Under the pieces are notes generated by a model. The model was not told the origin of the DNA and did no database searches. It saw only the letters and a program-made list of their open reading frames with translations. 64,000 bases of DNA from Planctomycetota bacterium. GTDB lineage: Bacteria; Planctomycetota; Phycisphaerae; SM23-33. The stretch spans positions 19,016 through 83,015 of the forward strand of contig JAKPKY010000065.1 in assembly GCA_029553505.1 (NCBI GenBank), written 5' to 3'. Of the stretch, positions 8,670 through 16,749 are shown piece after piece. The stretch's first letter is position 1, and every line of letters starts with the position of its first letter. The position numbers were made by a program, and so were the translations under genes.

Positions 8670-9375
8670 GCCTTCCGGGCCGGCGGCGCGGTTGTGGCGA
8701 CCGGCCGGGATTCTCTACCTGGCGGTCTGCCTGGCTGCCCTGGCGGTTGGGCTCTGGCCCGACGCGGTCTACCCCTCCCGCTCCAACTACCGTCCCGCGC
8801 CGCTCCCGACGTTGCAGACGCTGGCGGTGGGGCAGGCGGCCTTCATCCTGCTGGTCCACCCGCTGGTGCTGCTGCGCCGCCGGGACAAGGCGGCTCGGCC
8901 GGAGCATGAGGACGCGCGGGCGTTCTTGGCGTCGGCCGTACTGGAGACGCTCGGAATGCTCGCGGCGACGGCGCCGTTCTACGCAGCCGCCGCGTGGCTG
9001 GCCGACGCGACCGTCGGAGACGTGCTTCGCGCGGCGCTCTACGCGGCGTGCCTCTGGCCGACGGCGTGGGCCGGCGCGTGGTGCATGATCCGCCGGCCGC
9101 GATGGGCCTCGGCCGTCGTGCTGGGACTGCTGCTGGCGGCGCTGGGGTTGCCCGCGGCGTGGTATGTCGCCCGCGAGTTCCTCCCTGCCGTCGGCGACGC
9201 CGGCTGGCTGTGGCGGCTCGCCCCGGCGACCTTCGCCTGGGACAACGCCGCCTCCCGGCTGCCCAACGCCGCGCCCGAACCGCTCTGGGCGCTGCTGGCC
9301 TGGCCCGCTATCGCCGTCGCTGTCGCGATCGGGGCGCAGGCCGACGCTGTGTCCCGCAGGGACAATCGACAATAG
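8653..9375 (+). CDS. Uncharacterised polytopic membrane protein
   Basis: Predicted inner-membrane protein of 240 residues with about six hydrophobic segments (roughly residues 16-36, 56-75, 92-114, 122-145, 150-172 and 204-225). I do not recognise a family motif. The ATG at 8653 overlaps the end of the ftsQ-like gene by 17 bp, so it is the last gene of the dcw operon here, in the position where ftsA would be in other bacteria. A role in envelope biology is inferred from this linkage only. Confidence 0.65.
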   Translation: MKASTEPSGPAARLWRPAGILYLAVCLAALAVGLWPDAVYPSRSNYRPAPLPTLQTLAVGQAAFILLVHPLVLLRRRDKAARPEHEDARAFLASAVLETLGMLAATAPFYAAAAWLADATVGDVLRAALYAACLWPTAWAGAWCMIRRPRWASAVVLGLLLAALGLPAAWYVAREFLPAVGDAGWLWRLAPATFAWDNAASRLPNAAPEPLWALLAWPAIAVAVAIGAQADAVSRRDNRQ

Positions 9376-9412
9376 CCCAGGAATCTTCCCAGCAGTGAAC
9401 TGCTGGGCTATT
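9371..9412 (+). repeat. Nested inverted repeat at the end of the dcw operon
   Basis: Outer arms AATAGCCCAG (9371-9380) and CTGGGCTATT (9403-9412) enclose an inner palindrome CAGCAGTGAACTGCTG at 9390-9405. It overlaps the 3' end of the membrane-protein gene. Another small hairpin (ACGTCCCTCCGGGACGT) follows at about 9419-9435. Confidence 0.7.
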
Positions 9413-9475
9413 CTCGCGACGTCCCTCCGGGACGTAAACCACTCGCCCGCCGCCGACGCGATCGGAAAATAATCA

Positions 9476-9501
9476 GGCCTGCCCGCATGAGCAGGCAGGC
9501 C
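9476..9501. terminator. Hairpin between convergent operons
   Basis: Perfect 8-bp arms GGCCTGCC and GGCAGGCC separated by 10 nt, located between the + strand dcw operon and the - strand creD-like operon. There is no strong U-tract, so it may act as a bidirectional or Rho-assisted terminator. Confidence 0.5.
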
Positions 9502-9545
9502 CGTTCACGCCCCCCGGCCCGAATGTCGGCGGCGGTTGCGGCCTG

Positions 9546-10814
9546 TCACAGCGGCGCGGCGCCGGCGGGAGGGTTCGTCGGCGGCGGGGGAGGTGTTCGG
9601 CCCCTTGCGGCCGACGTCGCGGCGCCGGGGCGGGCGAACACCTCGAACCAGTTCACGCGACCGGTCGCCTGCATCAGCACGAACAGCGTAATGATCGCCC
9701 CGATGACGATCGCCAGGCCCGTCCAGCCGGGGTAGAAGAACGCGTACGAGAAGCCCAGCAGGTACACCAGTTCGGCCGCGCCCACGTACGCCACGGCGAA
9801 CTTCACGCCGGCTACCAGGCGCATATAGCTGACGACGAGCAGCACGGCCGTCGCGGCGCAGATCCAGAACGCCGCGTGGATGGAAATCTTGTCCACGAGA
9901 TACGCCAGCAGGATGTGGAAGGCGAAGAACCCCGCCGAGACGAACAGGTAGTGCATCGGGTGCAGGGCGATCCGCTTGAGCACGCAGACGGTGAACAGGA
10001 CGGTGAAGAAGAACAGCAGGCTCACGGGGGCGAAGAAGCTCATCCGTGCGGCGATGGGCCCGGCGTTGGGGCGCGCGGGCATGACGATCCCGATCCACTT
10101 GTCGGTGCGCGGGGTGTCGAACTTCCAGGCCGCCTGCACGCCGCCTTTGATCGGCGCGGCCGGGCTGGCCGGGCTGACGGAGCCCTTGGCGTAGTCGATG
10201 TCGGCGAAGTTCGTCGTCGCCGTCAGCGAAAAGTTCCGCAGGCCCGTCGGCAACGGCCAGTCGCACCAGCCCGGGCGGTAGCGCCAACTGTCGCGCCCGC
10301 GGGCTTCGTATGCCACGGTGACGACGTGGTCGGCGTCGTTGGCCAGCCGGACCGCCAGCGTGTTGGGGAATCGCGCGGCGTAGGCGGGTGAAACGCCCTG
10401 GCCGTCCAGCGTGATCGCGACGCGCTCGACCTCCGACGGCAGGCGGAACAGCAGCATTCCGCCCGTCGTGCCTCCCGTCGCCGGCAGCCTGACCGTGTAT
10501 CGCCCCTCGAACGCCACCGTGTAGGTGCTGAACCACAGCAGGCCCTTGTAGCGGTTGTCGTGGCGGAAGGAGACGTTCACCTCCGACGCCAGCGGGTCGG
10601 CGTAGCGGGACGGGTCGGCGCGTTCCTCGGCGCCGGCCACCACGTACGGCGACGTCTGCACCAGGTCGGCCGGGCCCCACAGGGCGTTGACCTCGGCCGA
10701 CAGGTCGTCCTTCAACTCGGCCGTGCGGTACTCCATCGTCCCGCCCAGGATCATCCAGGCCACGCTCACCGCGCAGAAGATGAAAATCACGGCGAACAAT
10801 CGCAAGACGCTCAT
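9546..10814 (-). CDS. CreD-like inner membrane protein
   Basis: Membrane protein of 422 residues: an N-terminal signal-anchor (residues ~5-25), a large predicted periplasmic region to about residue 280, then five or six membrane segments and a proline-rich cytoplasmic tail (PPPPPTNPP). The C-terminal block LHPMHYLFVSAGFFAFHILL resembles the CreD family, in which a short conserved segment before the helices reads similarly. CreD function in other bacteria is linked to envelope stress and beta-lactam response; nothing here shows its role. It is the third gene of an operon with a membrane protein and a winged-helix regulator; an AAGGGG site precedes the start. Confidence 0.6.
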   Translation of the reverse strand: MSVLRLFAVIFIFCAVSVAWMILGGTMEYRTAELKDDLSAEVNALWGPADLVQTSPYVVAGAEERADPSRYADPLASEVNVSFRHDNRYKGLLWFSTYTVAFEGRYTVRLPATGGTTGGMLLFRLPSEVERVAITLDGQGVSPAYAARFPNTLAVRLANDADHVVTVAYEARGRDSWRYRPGWCDWPLPTGLRNFSLTATTNFADIDYAKGSVSPASPAAPIKGGVQAAWKFDTPRTDKWIGIVMPARPNAGPIAARMSFFAPVSLLFFFTVLFTVCVLKRIALHPMHYLFVSAGFFAFHILLAYLVDKISIHAAFWICAATAVLLVVSYMRLVAGVKFAVAYVGAAELVYLLGFSYAFFYPGWTGLAIVIGAIITLFVLMQATGRVNWFEVFARPGAATSAARGRTPPPPPTNPPAGAAPL

Positions 10815-10848
10815 GGTTTCCCCTTTCGATTTTTAAGCGAAAAAGCGA

Positions 10849-10935
10849 AGGAACCACAAAGTTCACAAAGGACACGAAGGGCAGAGAAAACGGAATCAAT
10901 TCTCCCTTGGTGTTCTTTGTGCCCTTTGTGGTGAA
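10849..10935. repeat. Inverted 9-nt-period repeat inside the regulator/creD-like operon
   Basis: Left arm with units CCACAAAGT-TCACAAAGG-ACACGAAGG and right arm TTGGTGTTC-TTTGTGCCC-TTTGTGGTG are imperfect inverses across a ~24-nt centre. It lies between the stop of the winged-helix gene (23 nt away) and the start of the creD-like gene. Architecture matches the other short-period elements of the window; the unit is the 9-nt type. Confidence 0.8.
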
Positions 10936-10953
10936 TCCGTTTTGTTTCGGTCG

Positions 10954-11274
10954 TCATCGTGCCTTGTCCAGAATTCCCTGGAGGATTCCCAGGTAGCGTT
11001 TCATCGCTTCGCGCCCCTTGTCCGTCAGAGAGAGCGTGGTGCGGGGCTTTTTGCCCTGGAAGGATTTCTCGATCCGCGCGTAGCCGGCGCGTTCCAGGGC
11101 CGTCAGGTGCGTCGAGAGGTTGCCGTCGGTCAGGCCCAGCTCGCCCTTGAGCTCGGTGAAGTCGAGCCGGTCCACGCCCGCCAGCGTTGCCATGATCGCC
11201 AGGCGCGTCCGCTGGTGGATCGTCTCGTCGAGGAGGTTGTGTTTCTGTTCGTCCGTCAACGGTTGCTCTTTCAC
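10954..11274 (-). CDS. Winged-helix transcriptional regulator
   Basis: Small protein (106 residues) consisting of one winged helix-turn-helix domain: RTRLAIMATLAGVDRLDFTEL (helices 1-2), LTDGNLSTHLTALERAGY (recognition helix) and a beta-wing with FQGKKPRTTLSLTDKGREA. It resembles the small ArsR/MarR-type single-domain regulators that sense through the dimer interface. It starts with GTG ten bases after the stop of the upstream membrane-protein gene. The ACTTTGT/ACAAAGT palindromes upstream of the operon are the likely autoregulatory operator. Confidence 0.8.
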   Translation of the reverse strand: MKEQPLTDEQKHNLLDETIHQRTRLAIMATLAGVDRLDFTELKGELGLTDGNLSTHLTALERAGYARIEKSFQGKKPRTTLSLTDKGREAMKRYLGILQGILDKAR

Positions 11275-11284
11275 GCTGGGTCGC

Positions 11285-11920
11285 TCATCCGCCGTGGCGG
11301 GCCCAGACGGCCACGCCGTAGACGATGTGGTATCCGCCGAAGGTGACGCCCAGCGTCCAGTACGGCGCCGTGCCCGCGGGCAGTCCGGGCAGGGTGAACT
11401 GGAACATCGCAGCCGGCAGGGCCGACAGCACGAACGCCGCCCCCAGCAAACGAAGCTCGATGGGGGAGAAGTCTCCCACCTGCCAGAGCGCCACGCCGTA
11501 GAAGGCCATCCAGACGGCCGGGATCAGGCCCCACTCGTTGGGGCCGATGCCGTAGTACCACCGCATCACGATGACGGCCGTCAGCCCCACGCCCGCGACG
11601 AACGGCGGAAGGATCGTCAGCAGGATGCGCTTCTTGACGCTCGACCAGAAGGGCATCCCGCGGCGTTTCTCGCGGAGGCGGGTGAGGGTTGTGACGGCGG
11701 CGAACGCGGCGACGAACACGCCCGCCCAGACGAGGGCGTTGATGAAGACCGCCTGTGCGGGTTCGAACGCCTGGGAGATGAGCCAGTCGGCCAGCACGCC
11801 GGCCAGCGCCGCCAGACCGGCGAGGATTCCCGACACGCCGCTCATGGTGGAGTATCGGAGGGGGCGTTCCATGAGCTGCCGAATGACGGTGAGTTCCGCG
11901 GAGGCCTTGTCTGCGTCCAT
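11285..11920 (-). CDS. Uncharacterised membrane protein co-transcribed with a winged-helix regulator
   Basis: Predicted 211-residue protein with about six membrane segments and a short basic cytoplasmic loop (RLREKRRGMPFWSSVKKR) in the middle. First gene of a - strand operon (membrane protein, winged-helix regulator, creD-like). Small membrane proteins paired with single-domain winged-helix regulators are common and usually unexplained; I do not recognise a functional motif. The ATG lies 22 bp from the nearest edge of the palindromic operator. Confidence 0.7.
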   Translation of the reverse strand: MDADKASAELTVIRQLMERPLRYSTMSGVSGILAGLAALAGVLADWLISQAFEPAQAVFINALVWAGVFVAAFAAVTTLTRLREKRRGMPFWSSVKKRILLTILPPFVAGVGLTAVIVMRWYYGIGPNEWGLIPAVWMAFYGVALWQVGDFSPIELRLLGAAFVLSALPAAMFQFTLPGLPAGTAPYWTLGVTFGGYHIVYGVAVWARHGG

Positions 11921-11941
11921 GATCGCGTTCCTTGGCTATGA

Positions 11942-11965
11942 ACTTTGTAATACAAAGTACTTTGT
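11942..11965. promoter_or_regulatory. Palindromic operator, probably for the winged-helix regulator
   Basis: Three half-sites ACTTTGT, ACAAAGT, ACTTTGT stand in a row. The right two form a perfect 14-bp palindrome (11952-11965) and the left pair a spaced palindrome with 3 nt between. The site is 22-45 bp upstream of the first gene of the operon that encodes the regulator, where a promoter is expected, so autorepression is likely. Confidence 0.6.
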
Positions 11966-12222
11966 CATAGTCGCTCCCGCCTGTCAACGGAAAATCCGAC
12001 GGCGCGGAGAGAAAATTATTCGCCCCTGCCGCGGAGGGGGAATTCGGCAACGGCGGGTGTTGCCAGGATCAGGCGGCTGGACGAAAATTGCGCGGCCCTC
12101 CCCCGGCCGGATTCGATCCGTGCTTGACGGAAACTCGATATCTTTTGCCGTTAAGTTGCAGGCGCAATTCCGCCAAAGTAAGATACCCTCTCCGGGATTC
12201 GCGGAGACATCCCGCGGCATGA

Positions 12223-12274
12223 GAGCCTATCCGAATCACTGCAAGGAGCCCCTTGAAGTGATCCGGATAGGCTC
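12223..12274 (+). repeat. Long hairpin in the GH16 leader
   Basis: Eighteen-base arms (12223-12240 and 12257-12274; outer bases GAGCCTATCC and GGATAGGCTC) pair with one mismatch, and the loop itself contains CAAGG/CCTTG. It ends one base before the AAGGAG site of the GH16 gene, so in the mRNA it would sit against the ribosome binding site. It could be a REP-like mobile palindrome or a translational control element. Confidence 0.75.
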
Positions 12275-12289
12275 TAAGGAGACGGAATC

Positions 12290-13597
12290 GTGGTTCTCGC
12301 AAGCTTCGCGTTCTGGACGGTTTTGTTGACGGTTGGATTCCTTTTGTACGTCGGCCTGGCGGCGCATGCTGCCGGGCCCAAGGCGGCGGCCGGAAAGCCG
12401 TCCCGCCCGGTCGTGCTGACGATCGAGCCCGGCGAGCTGCGCGCACGGCCGGAATACGGCTGCCCGATCACCTACCGCTGGCAGGCCCAGCCGATGGCGA
12501 AGGACTGCACCGTCTTCGTCCGCGTGCTGGACAAGGACGGAAAGGTGGTGGTCCAGGAGGACCACGCGCCGCCGGCGCCGACCTCGCAGTGGAGCGGCGC
12601 GGTGGAATACACGCGGACGCTCTTCCTGCCGCGCTGGGCGCCGTGGGGCAAGCAGTCCGTGCCGGGACCGGGCGAAGGACGATACACGATCCACGTGGGC
12701 CTGGCGGACAAGGACGAGCGCCAGGAGCTTTCCGCCGGTCCGGGCGTGACGGCCGACGGCCAGGGCGGATACCAGGTGGGCGTTCTCGTCGTGGACCGCG
12801 ACGCGCCGATTCCGGAACTCGGTCCCAAAACGCTGGACCTGACGGGCTACCGCCTGACGTTCAACGAGGAGTTTACCGAGCCGCTGAGCGTCTCTCCGTG
12901 GGGGCCCTGCGGGCCGGGCGGCTCGCGGTGGATCGCCCACACGCCCTACGCGGGCGACTTCGGCGACGCCGCCTTCATCGACCCCGTGCCGGGATTCCCC
13001 TTCACGATCGACAACGGAATCCTGCGCATCGAGGCCCGCAAGGACGAGGCGATCGCCGCGTCCGACCAGTGGAAGCGCACCTGGGGCGCGGGGCTGCTGT
13101 CGTCGGCCGACGCCAACGGCAACGGCTTCGCGCAGAAGTACGGATACTTCGAGATGCGGGCGAAGTTCCCCGAAGGCCCGGGCACTTGGCCGGCGTTCTG
13201 GCTGCTGGGCCTGCCGGCGCTGCGGAACAAGACCGACCCGTCCATCGTCAACATCGAGATCGACATCCTCGAGCAGTACGGGCACTGGCCCAACAAGCTC
13301 TGCACGGCCATCCACCAGTGGAACCGCGCCAATCGCGCCGCCAGCATCAGCGCGGGAAAGAACTTCCTCGTCTGCGGGATGACCGAGGGCTTCCACACCT
13401 ACGGCGCAATGGTGACGGAGGAGTTCATCGCGTTCTACTACGACGGCGTGGAGCTCCGCCGCGAGAAGACCCCCGAATGCGCGAAGGTTCCGCTGTACCT
13501 GCTGGTGAACCTGACGCTGGGCCCTGGCTGGCCGCTCGACAAGACCCCCAGCCCGTCGTATATGTACGTGGACTACGTCCGGGCGTATTCCAGGTAG
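12290..13597 (+). CDS. Secreted glycoside hydrolase family 16 protein
   Basis: Predicted exported beta-glucanase/galactanase-type enzyme (435 residues). A signal peptide occupies residues ~1-27 (hydrophobic core, AHAA end). Residues ~35-170 form an N-terminal beta-rich accessory domain; the GH16 jelly roll covers ~185-435, with the retaining catalytic motif EIDILEQYG near residue 325 (pattern E-x-D-x-x-E) and WPAFWLLG just before it. Substrate (laminarin, agar, carrageenan, xyloglucan) cannot be told by eye. GTG start at 12290 follows AAGGAG with 8-nt spacing. Likely co-transcribed with the GH31 gene 34 bp downstream. Confidence 0.9.
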   Translation: MVLASFAFWTVLLTVGFLLYVGLAAHAAGPKAAAGKPSRPVVLTIEPGELRARPEYGCPITYRWQAQPMAKDCTVFVRVLDKDGKVVVQEDHAPPAPTSQWSGAVEYTRTLFLPRWAPWGKQSVPGPGEGRYTIHVGLADKDERQELSAGPGVTADGQGGYQVGVLVVDRDAPIPELGPKTLDLTGYRLTFNEEFTEPLSVSPWGPCGPGGSRWIAHTPYAGDFGDAAFIDPVPGFPFTIDNGILRIEARKDEAIAASDQWKRTWGAGLLSSADANGNGFAQKYGYFEMRAKFPEGPGTWPAFWLLGLPALRNKTDPSIVNIEIDILEQYGHWPNKLCTAIHQWNRANRAASISAGKNFLVCGMTEGFHTYGAMVTEEFIAFYYDGVELRREKTPECAKVPLYLLVNLTLGPGWPLDKTPSPSYMYVDYVRAYSR

Positions 13598-13631
13598 CGC
13601 GACGGCGCATCGGCGCGCCGGAGGACGGACC

Positions 13632-15797
13632 ATGACGGACGACGTAACCTTTCTCAACGGCGTGGTGGACGTCAGCGGGGAGTTCACCCGGCTGGAGCCC
13701 ACGTATTTCCTGGCCGACCGCCTGGAGCGGTTCGATGCCCGCGCCGCCCGGGGCGAGGTGCTGTGGAAACGCTACGCGCGCAAGGGGCGCCTGGCATTCA
13801 ACCAGTTCGCGGTCCTGTTCGAGGAAAGCAAGCCGTGGGCGTTTCCCGCGGAATACCCCGCCGAACCGGCGCTGCCGTTCTCGGTGGACTTCATCACGCC
13901 GCGGACCGTCCGCCTGCGCGTCCGGACCCGCGCCGAAGCGCCGCCGGATGAGCCCTCGCTGATGCTCGTCGGGCCGCCGCCCGTGGACACGTCGTGGGCG
14001 GTCGAGCCGCAGGAGGGGCGGACCGTCTACCGCAGCCAGGCCGCGGGGGTGCGGATCACCGCCGACCCCTGGCACTTCGAGCTTCTCGACGCGCAAGGCC
14101 GCCTGCTCACCCGCACGCAGCACATGAAGGACAGCCGCAACCTCCAGAATTCCGAACCGCTGCCGTTCTGCTTCCTCCGCCGGGCGTCGGACCTCCAGCG
14201 CCGCATCGCTGCGTCCTTCTCCCTGTCGCCCGACGAAAAACTCTTCGGCGCCGGCGAATCGTTCACCCGCCTCAACAAGCGCGGGCAGAAGATCGCCCTC
14301 TGGATGCAGGATCCCCACGGCGTGCAGACGGGCAAAATGTACAAGCCGGTTCCGTTCTTCCTCAGCAGCCGGGGGTACGGCATGTTCGTCCACACCGCCG
14401 CGCCGCTGACGTTCGACTTCGGCTGCTCGTACGACGGGCTGAACACGATCTACTGCGGCGACGAGACGCTGGACGTGTTCCTGTTCGTCGGGACGCCCAA
14501 GGAGATTCTCAGCGAATACACGGCCCTGACCGGGCGGAGCCCCGTGCCGCCGACGTGGTCGTTCGGGCTGTGGATGAGCCGACTGACGTACAAGTCCGAC
14601 GAGGAAGTGCGCCAGGTGACCGGCGAGTTGCGCCGCCGGAAGATCCCCTGCGACGTGATCCATCTCGACACCGGATGGTTCGAGACGGAGTGGCGCTGCG
14701 ATTACCGCTTCTCGCCGACGAGGTTTCCCCACCCGGGCAAGCTGATGGCCGACCTGAAGGCTCAGGGCTTCCACCTCAGCGTCTGGCAGGTGCCGTACTT
14801 CACGCCGAGCAATCCGCTGTACACCGAGGCGGTCCGCGAAGGCTACATCGTCTGCGCGGGCGGGGGCCAGTCGGCGACCGAGGACGCCACGATCGACTTC
14901 AGCAATCCCCGCGCGGTCCGGTGGTACCAGGGCCTGCTGGAGGGCGTGCTGCGCGAGGGCGTCTCGTGCATCAAGGCCGACTTCGGCGAAGGCGCGCCGC
15001 TGGGCGGGCAGTACGCGTCGGGCAAAAGCGGCTTTTACGAGCACAACCTCTACCCGATCCGCTACAGCCAGGCCGTCTGGGACGTCACCCAGCGGGTCAC
15101 GGGCGAGGCCATCCTCTGGGGACGCAGCGCCTGGGCGGGCTGCCAGCGCTTCCCCATCCACTGGGGGGGCGATGCCGAAACCACCGACTGCGCCATGGCC
15201 GCCACGCTCCGCGCGGGGCTGTCGCTGGGACTGTGCGGGTTCTCGTTCTGGAGCCACGACATCGGCGGCTTCGTCAAGCGGACCTCCGAGGAACTCTACA
15301 AGGAACTCTACCGGCGCTGGGTTCCGTTCGGGATGCTGACGTCGCACAGCCGCTGCCACGGGTTCCCGCCCAAGGAGCCTTGGCACTACGGCGAGGAATT
15401 CACCGATGAGTTCCGCCGGGCCGTCGAGATGAAGTACCGCCTCATGCCCTACATCCTGGCTCAGGCCAAGCAGTGCTCCGAGCACGGCCACCCGATGGTC
15501 CGCACGCTGTTCTTCGAGCACCCGGACGACCCGACAAGCTGGCTGATCGAGGATGAATATCTTTTCGGGCGGGACCTGCTGGTGGCGCCGCTGATGGACG
15601 AAGGCGCCTGCGGGCGGGACGTCTACCTTCCGCCGGGTCCGTGGCGCGATTACCAGACGGGCAAGACCTACGACGGGGCGCGGTGGCACGCCATCGACGC
15701 GGGCGCCGTGCCGGTGGTGGTGCTGGCGCGGGTCGGCGCGACGATCCGCGAGTGCCCGGTGGCGCAGTCCACGGCCTGGATCGATTGGAACGCGTAA
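13632..15797 (+). CDS. Glycoside hydrolase family 31 (alpha-xylosidase/alpha-glucosidase type)
   Basis: Cytoplasmic-looking enzyme (721 residues, no signal peptide) that removes alpha-linked glucose or xylose from oligosaccharides. An N-terminal beta-sandwich is followed by the (beta/alpha)8 barrel with nucleophile region IKADFGEGAP near residue 450 and acid/base region HWGGDAETTD near 510, then C-terminal beta domains. The K-x-D-F-G-E form of the nucleophile motif is typical of the YicI/alpha-xylosidase branch. With GH16 upstream, the pair could process a xyloglucan-like or glucan substrate; that is inference. A start ATG with GGAGGAC upstream supports the chosen start. Confidence 0.92.
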   Translation: MTDDVTFLNGVVDVSGEFTRLEPTYFLADRLERFDARAARGEVLWKRYARKGRLAFNQFAVLFEESKPWAFPAEYPAEPALPFSVDFITPRTVRLRVRTRAEAPPDEPSLMLVGPPPVDTSWAVEPQEGRTVYRSQAAGVRITADPWHFELLDAQGRLLTRTQHMKDSRNLQNSEPLPFCFLRRASDLQRRIAASFSLSPDEKLFGAGESFTRLNKRGQKIALWMQDPHGVQTGKMYKPVPFFLSSRGYGMFVHTAAPLTFDFGCSYDGLNTIYCGDETLDVFLFVGTPKEILSEYTALTGRSPVPPTWSFGLWMSRLTYKSDEEVRQVTGELRRRKIPCDVIHLDTGWFETEWRCDYRFSPTRFPHPGKLMADLKAQGFHLSVWQVPYFTPSNPLYTEAVREGYIVCAGGGQSATEDATIDFSNPRAVRWYQGLLEGVLREGVSCIKADFGEGAPLGGQYASGKSGFYEHNLYPIRYSQAVWDVTQRVTGEAILWGRSAWAGCQRFPIHWGGDAETTDCAMAATLRAGLSLGLCGFSFWSHDIGGFVKRTSEELYKELYRRWVPFGMLTSHSRCHGFPPKEPWHYGEEFTDEFRRAVEMKYRLMPYILAQAKQCSEHGHPMVRTLFFEHPDDPTSWLIEDEYLFGRDLLVAPLMDEGACGRDVYLPPGPWRDYQTGKTYDGARWHAIDAGAVPVVVLARVGATIRECPVAQSTAWIDWNA

Positions 15798-15808
15798 GAC
15801 CGACGTAA

Positions 15809-15904
15809 CGGAACTCGGAACTGGGGAACCGGGAACACGGAAAGACCATCTTGCGCGAAGCCTAGTTCCTTGTTCCGAGTTCCTGGTTCCTTATTTTGGT
15901 TCCC
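15809..15904. repeat. Solo inverted 7-nt-period element with conserved core
   Basis: Left arm of GGAACTC/GGAACTG/GGGAACC/GGGAACA units, right arm of AGTTCCT/TGTTCCG/AGTTCCT/GGTTCCT units, inverse to each other. The centre (15839-15863), read on the - strand, contains TTCGCGCAAGATGGTCTTT, which recurs with few changes in three other elements. It starts 12 nt after the GH31 stop. Confidence 0.85.
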
Positions 15905-16123
15905 TTGCTGTTGGGGGTTTCGGCTCGTATCATGTCTCGGAGCGGGCAACAAGAGGGCCCCGGCAGGAGCCGGCCGGCCTGGGTTCCCCCCCAAGGCGGG
16001 CTCGCGTTTCCGTGCCGAGGCCTGTTGCGTCGGCGGGCGGCCCCCCGGCGCCGTCCGGTCGACGAAACGGTTTGTAAGACGCCCCGCGGGGGGCAACAAG
16101 TCACTTCCGCAAGGAAATGCGAC
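15905..16123 (+). other. GC-rich leader of the HTH gene
   Basis: About 220 bp without a convincing gene. It contains several GC-rich self-complementary runs (for example GCCGGCCGGC and GCCCCGCGGGGGGC) and ends in an AAGGAAA ribosome binding site. The upstream frame is open but its translation is arginine/proline-rich and looks non-coding. A structured leader RNA is possible. Confidence 0.35.
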
Positions 16124-16525
16124 ATGTCAGAACGATGCTGCGAAGAGCTGTTCGAGGCCATGGTCGAGTCGGTGGGCGTCAAGATGTTCGCATCGCGGAT
16201 GGGCCTGAGCACCCGCCAGATTCACCGCATGCTCAACGGGGTCCAGCCGAATCCGATCGCCCGGATGTCCGAGGCGCTGAGCGCCTGCGAGGGCCTGACC
16301 GCCGACGCCGCCATGGACTACCTCTGCAAGCGGCGGGGCGGGTACTTCCTCCAGTTTCCCGACAACCTCTCCGACGCCAACGTCAATGCCGTCAAGGAAT
16401 CGGCCGAGGCCATCGTCGCCATCAGCGAGGGACGCTCGGTCCACATCACCATCCGTGAGATCCGCGAGGCCATCGCCGCGCTGGCGGCGCTGGAGGGAAT
16501 GCTCGGACGAACCGGGAAGGCGTAA
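16124..16525 (+). CDS. Small helix-turn-helix protein (phage CII/CP76-like)
   Basis: A 133-residue protein with an N-terminal helix-turn-helix (FASRMGLSTRQIHRMLNG, residues ~21-39, followed by NPIARMSEALSACEG), and a mostly helical C-terminus (residues ~70-130). The layout resembles phage CII/CP76-type regulatory proteins: HTH over a growth/age-dependent partition of helices. I am not certain of the family. It starts with ATG after AAGGAAA and is followed 20 bp later by the DUF6485 gene, suggesting an operon with it and the IclR regulator. Confidence 0.6.
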   Translation: MSERCCEELFEAMVESVGVKMFASRMGLSTRQIHRMLNGVQPNPIARMSEALSACEGLTADAAMDYLCKRRGGYFLQFPDNLSDANVNAVKESAEAIVAISEGRSVHITIREIREAIAALAALEGMLGRTGKA

Positions 16526-16545
16526 GCCCGCAAGGAGCGCAAACG

Positions 16546-16740
16546 ATGGATTGCAAGAAAGAGAAAAACCTGGAGTTCTGCGGATGCACGTACAGCGGTT
16601 GCAGCCGGCGGGGCGCGTGCTGCGACTGCCTCCAGTACCATCTCAAGAACCAGCAGCTTCCCGGGTGCTGTTTCCCGCCCGACGCGGAGCGCACCTACGA
16701 CCGCAGCTTCAAGGCGTTCGCCCGCGCGTGGAACCTGTAG
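16546..16740 (+). CDS. DUF6485-type small cysteine-rich protein
   Basis: A 64-residue protein with nine cysteines in a compact pattern: FCGCTYSGCSRRGACCDCLQ followed by LPGCCFPP. The ending PDAERTYDRSFKAF matches my recollection of DUF6485 family proteins, small putative zinc- or iron-binding proteins of unknown role. AAGGAG precedes the ATG with 8-nt spacing. It sits between an HTH gene and an IclR regulator in the same direction with gaps of 20 and 9 bp. Confidence 0.75.
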   Translation: MDCKKEKNLEFCGCTYSGCSRRGACCDCLQYHLKNQQLPGCCFPPDAERTYDRSFKAFARAWNL

Positions 16741-16749
16741 CGTGACCGT

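Larger units (their letters stand above)
11921..12289. promoter_or_regulatory. Divergent intergenic region between the regulator operon and GH16
   Basis: This 369-bp gene-free stretch holds the ACTTTGT operator near its left end, an unremarkable middle part, and a long hairpin (12223-12274) directly upstream of the GH16 ribosome binding site AAGGAG at 12276-12281. I see no coding capacity in it. Confidence 0.6.

Noticed and set aside
15896..16123. N-terminal extension of the HTH protein (76 more codons)
   Set aside because: The extension begins inside a 7-nt repeat and is Arg/Pro-rich, while a good ribosome binding site precedes ATG 16124.
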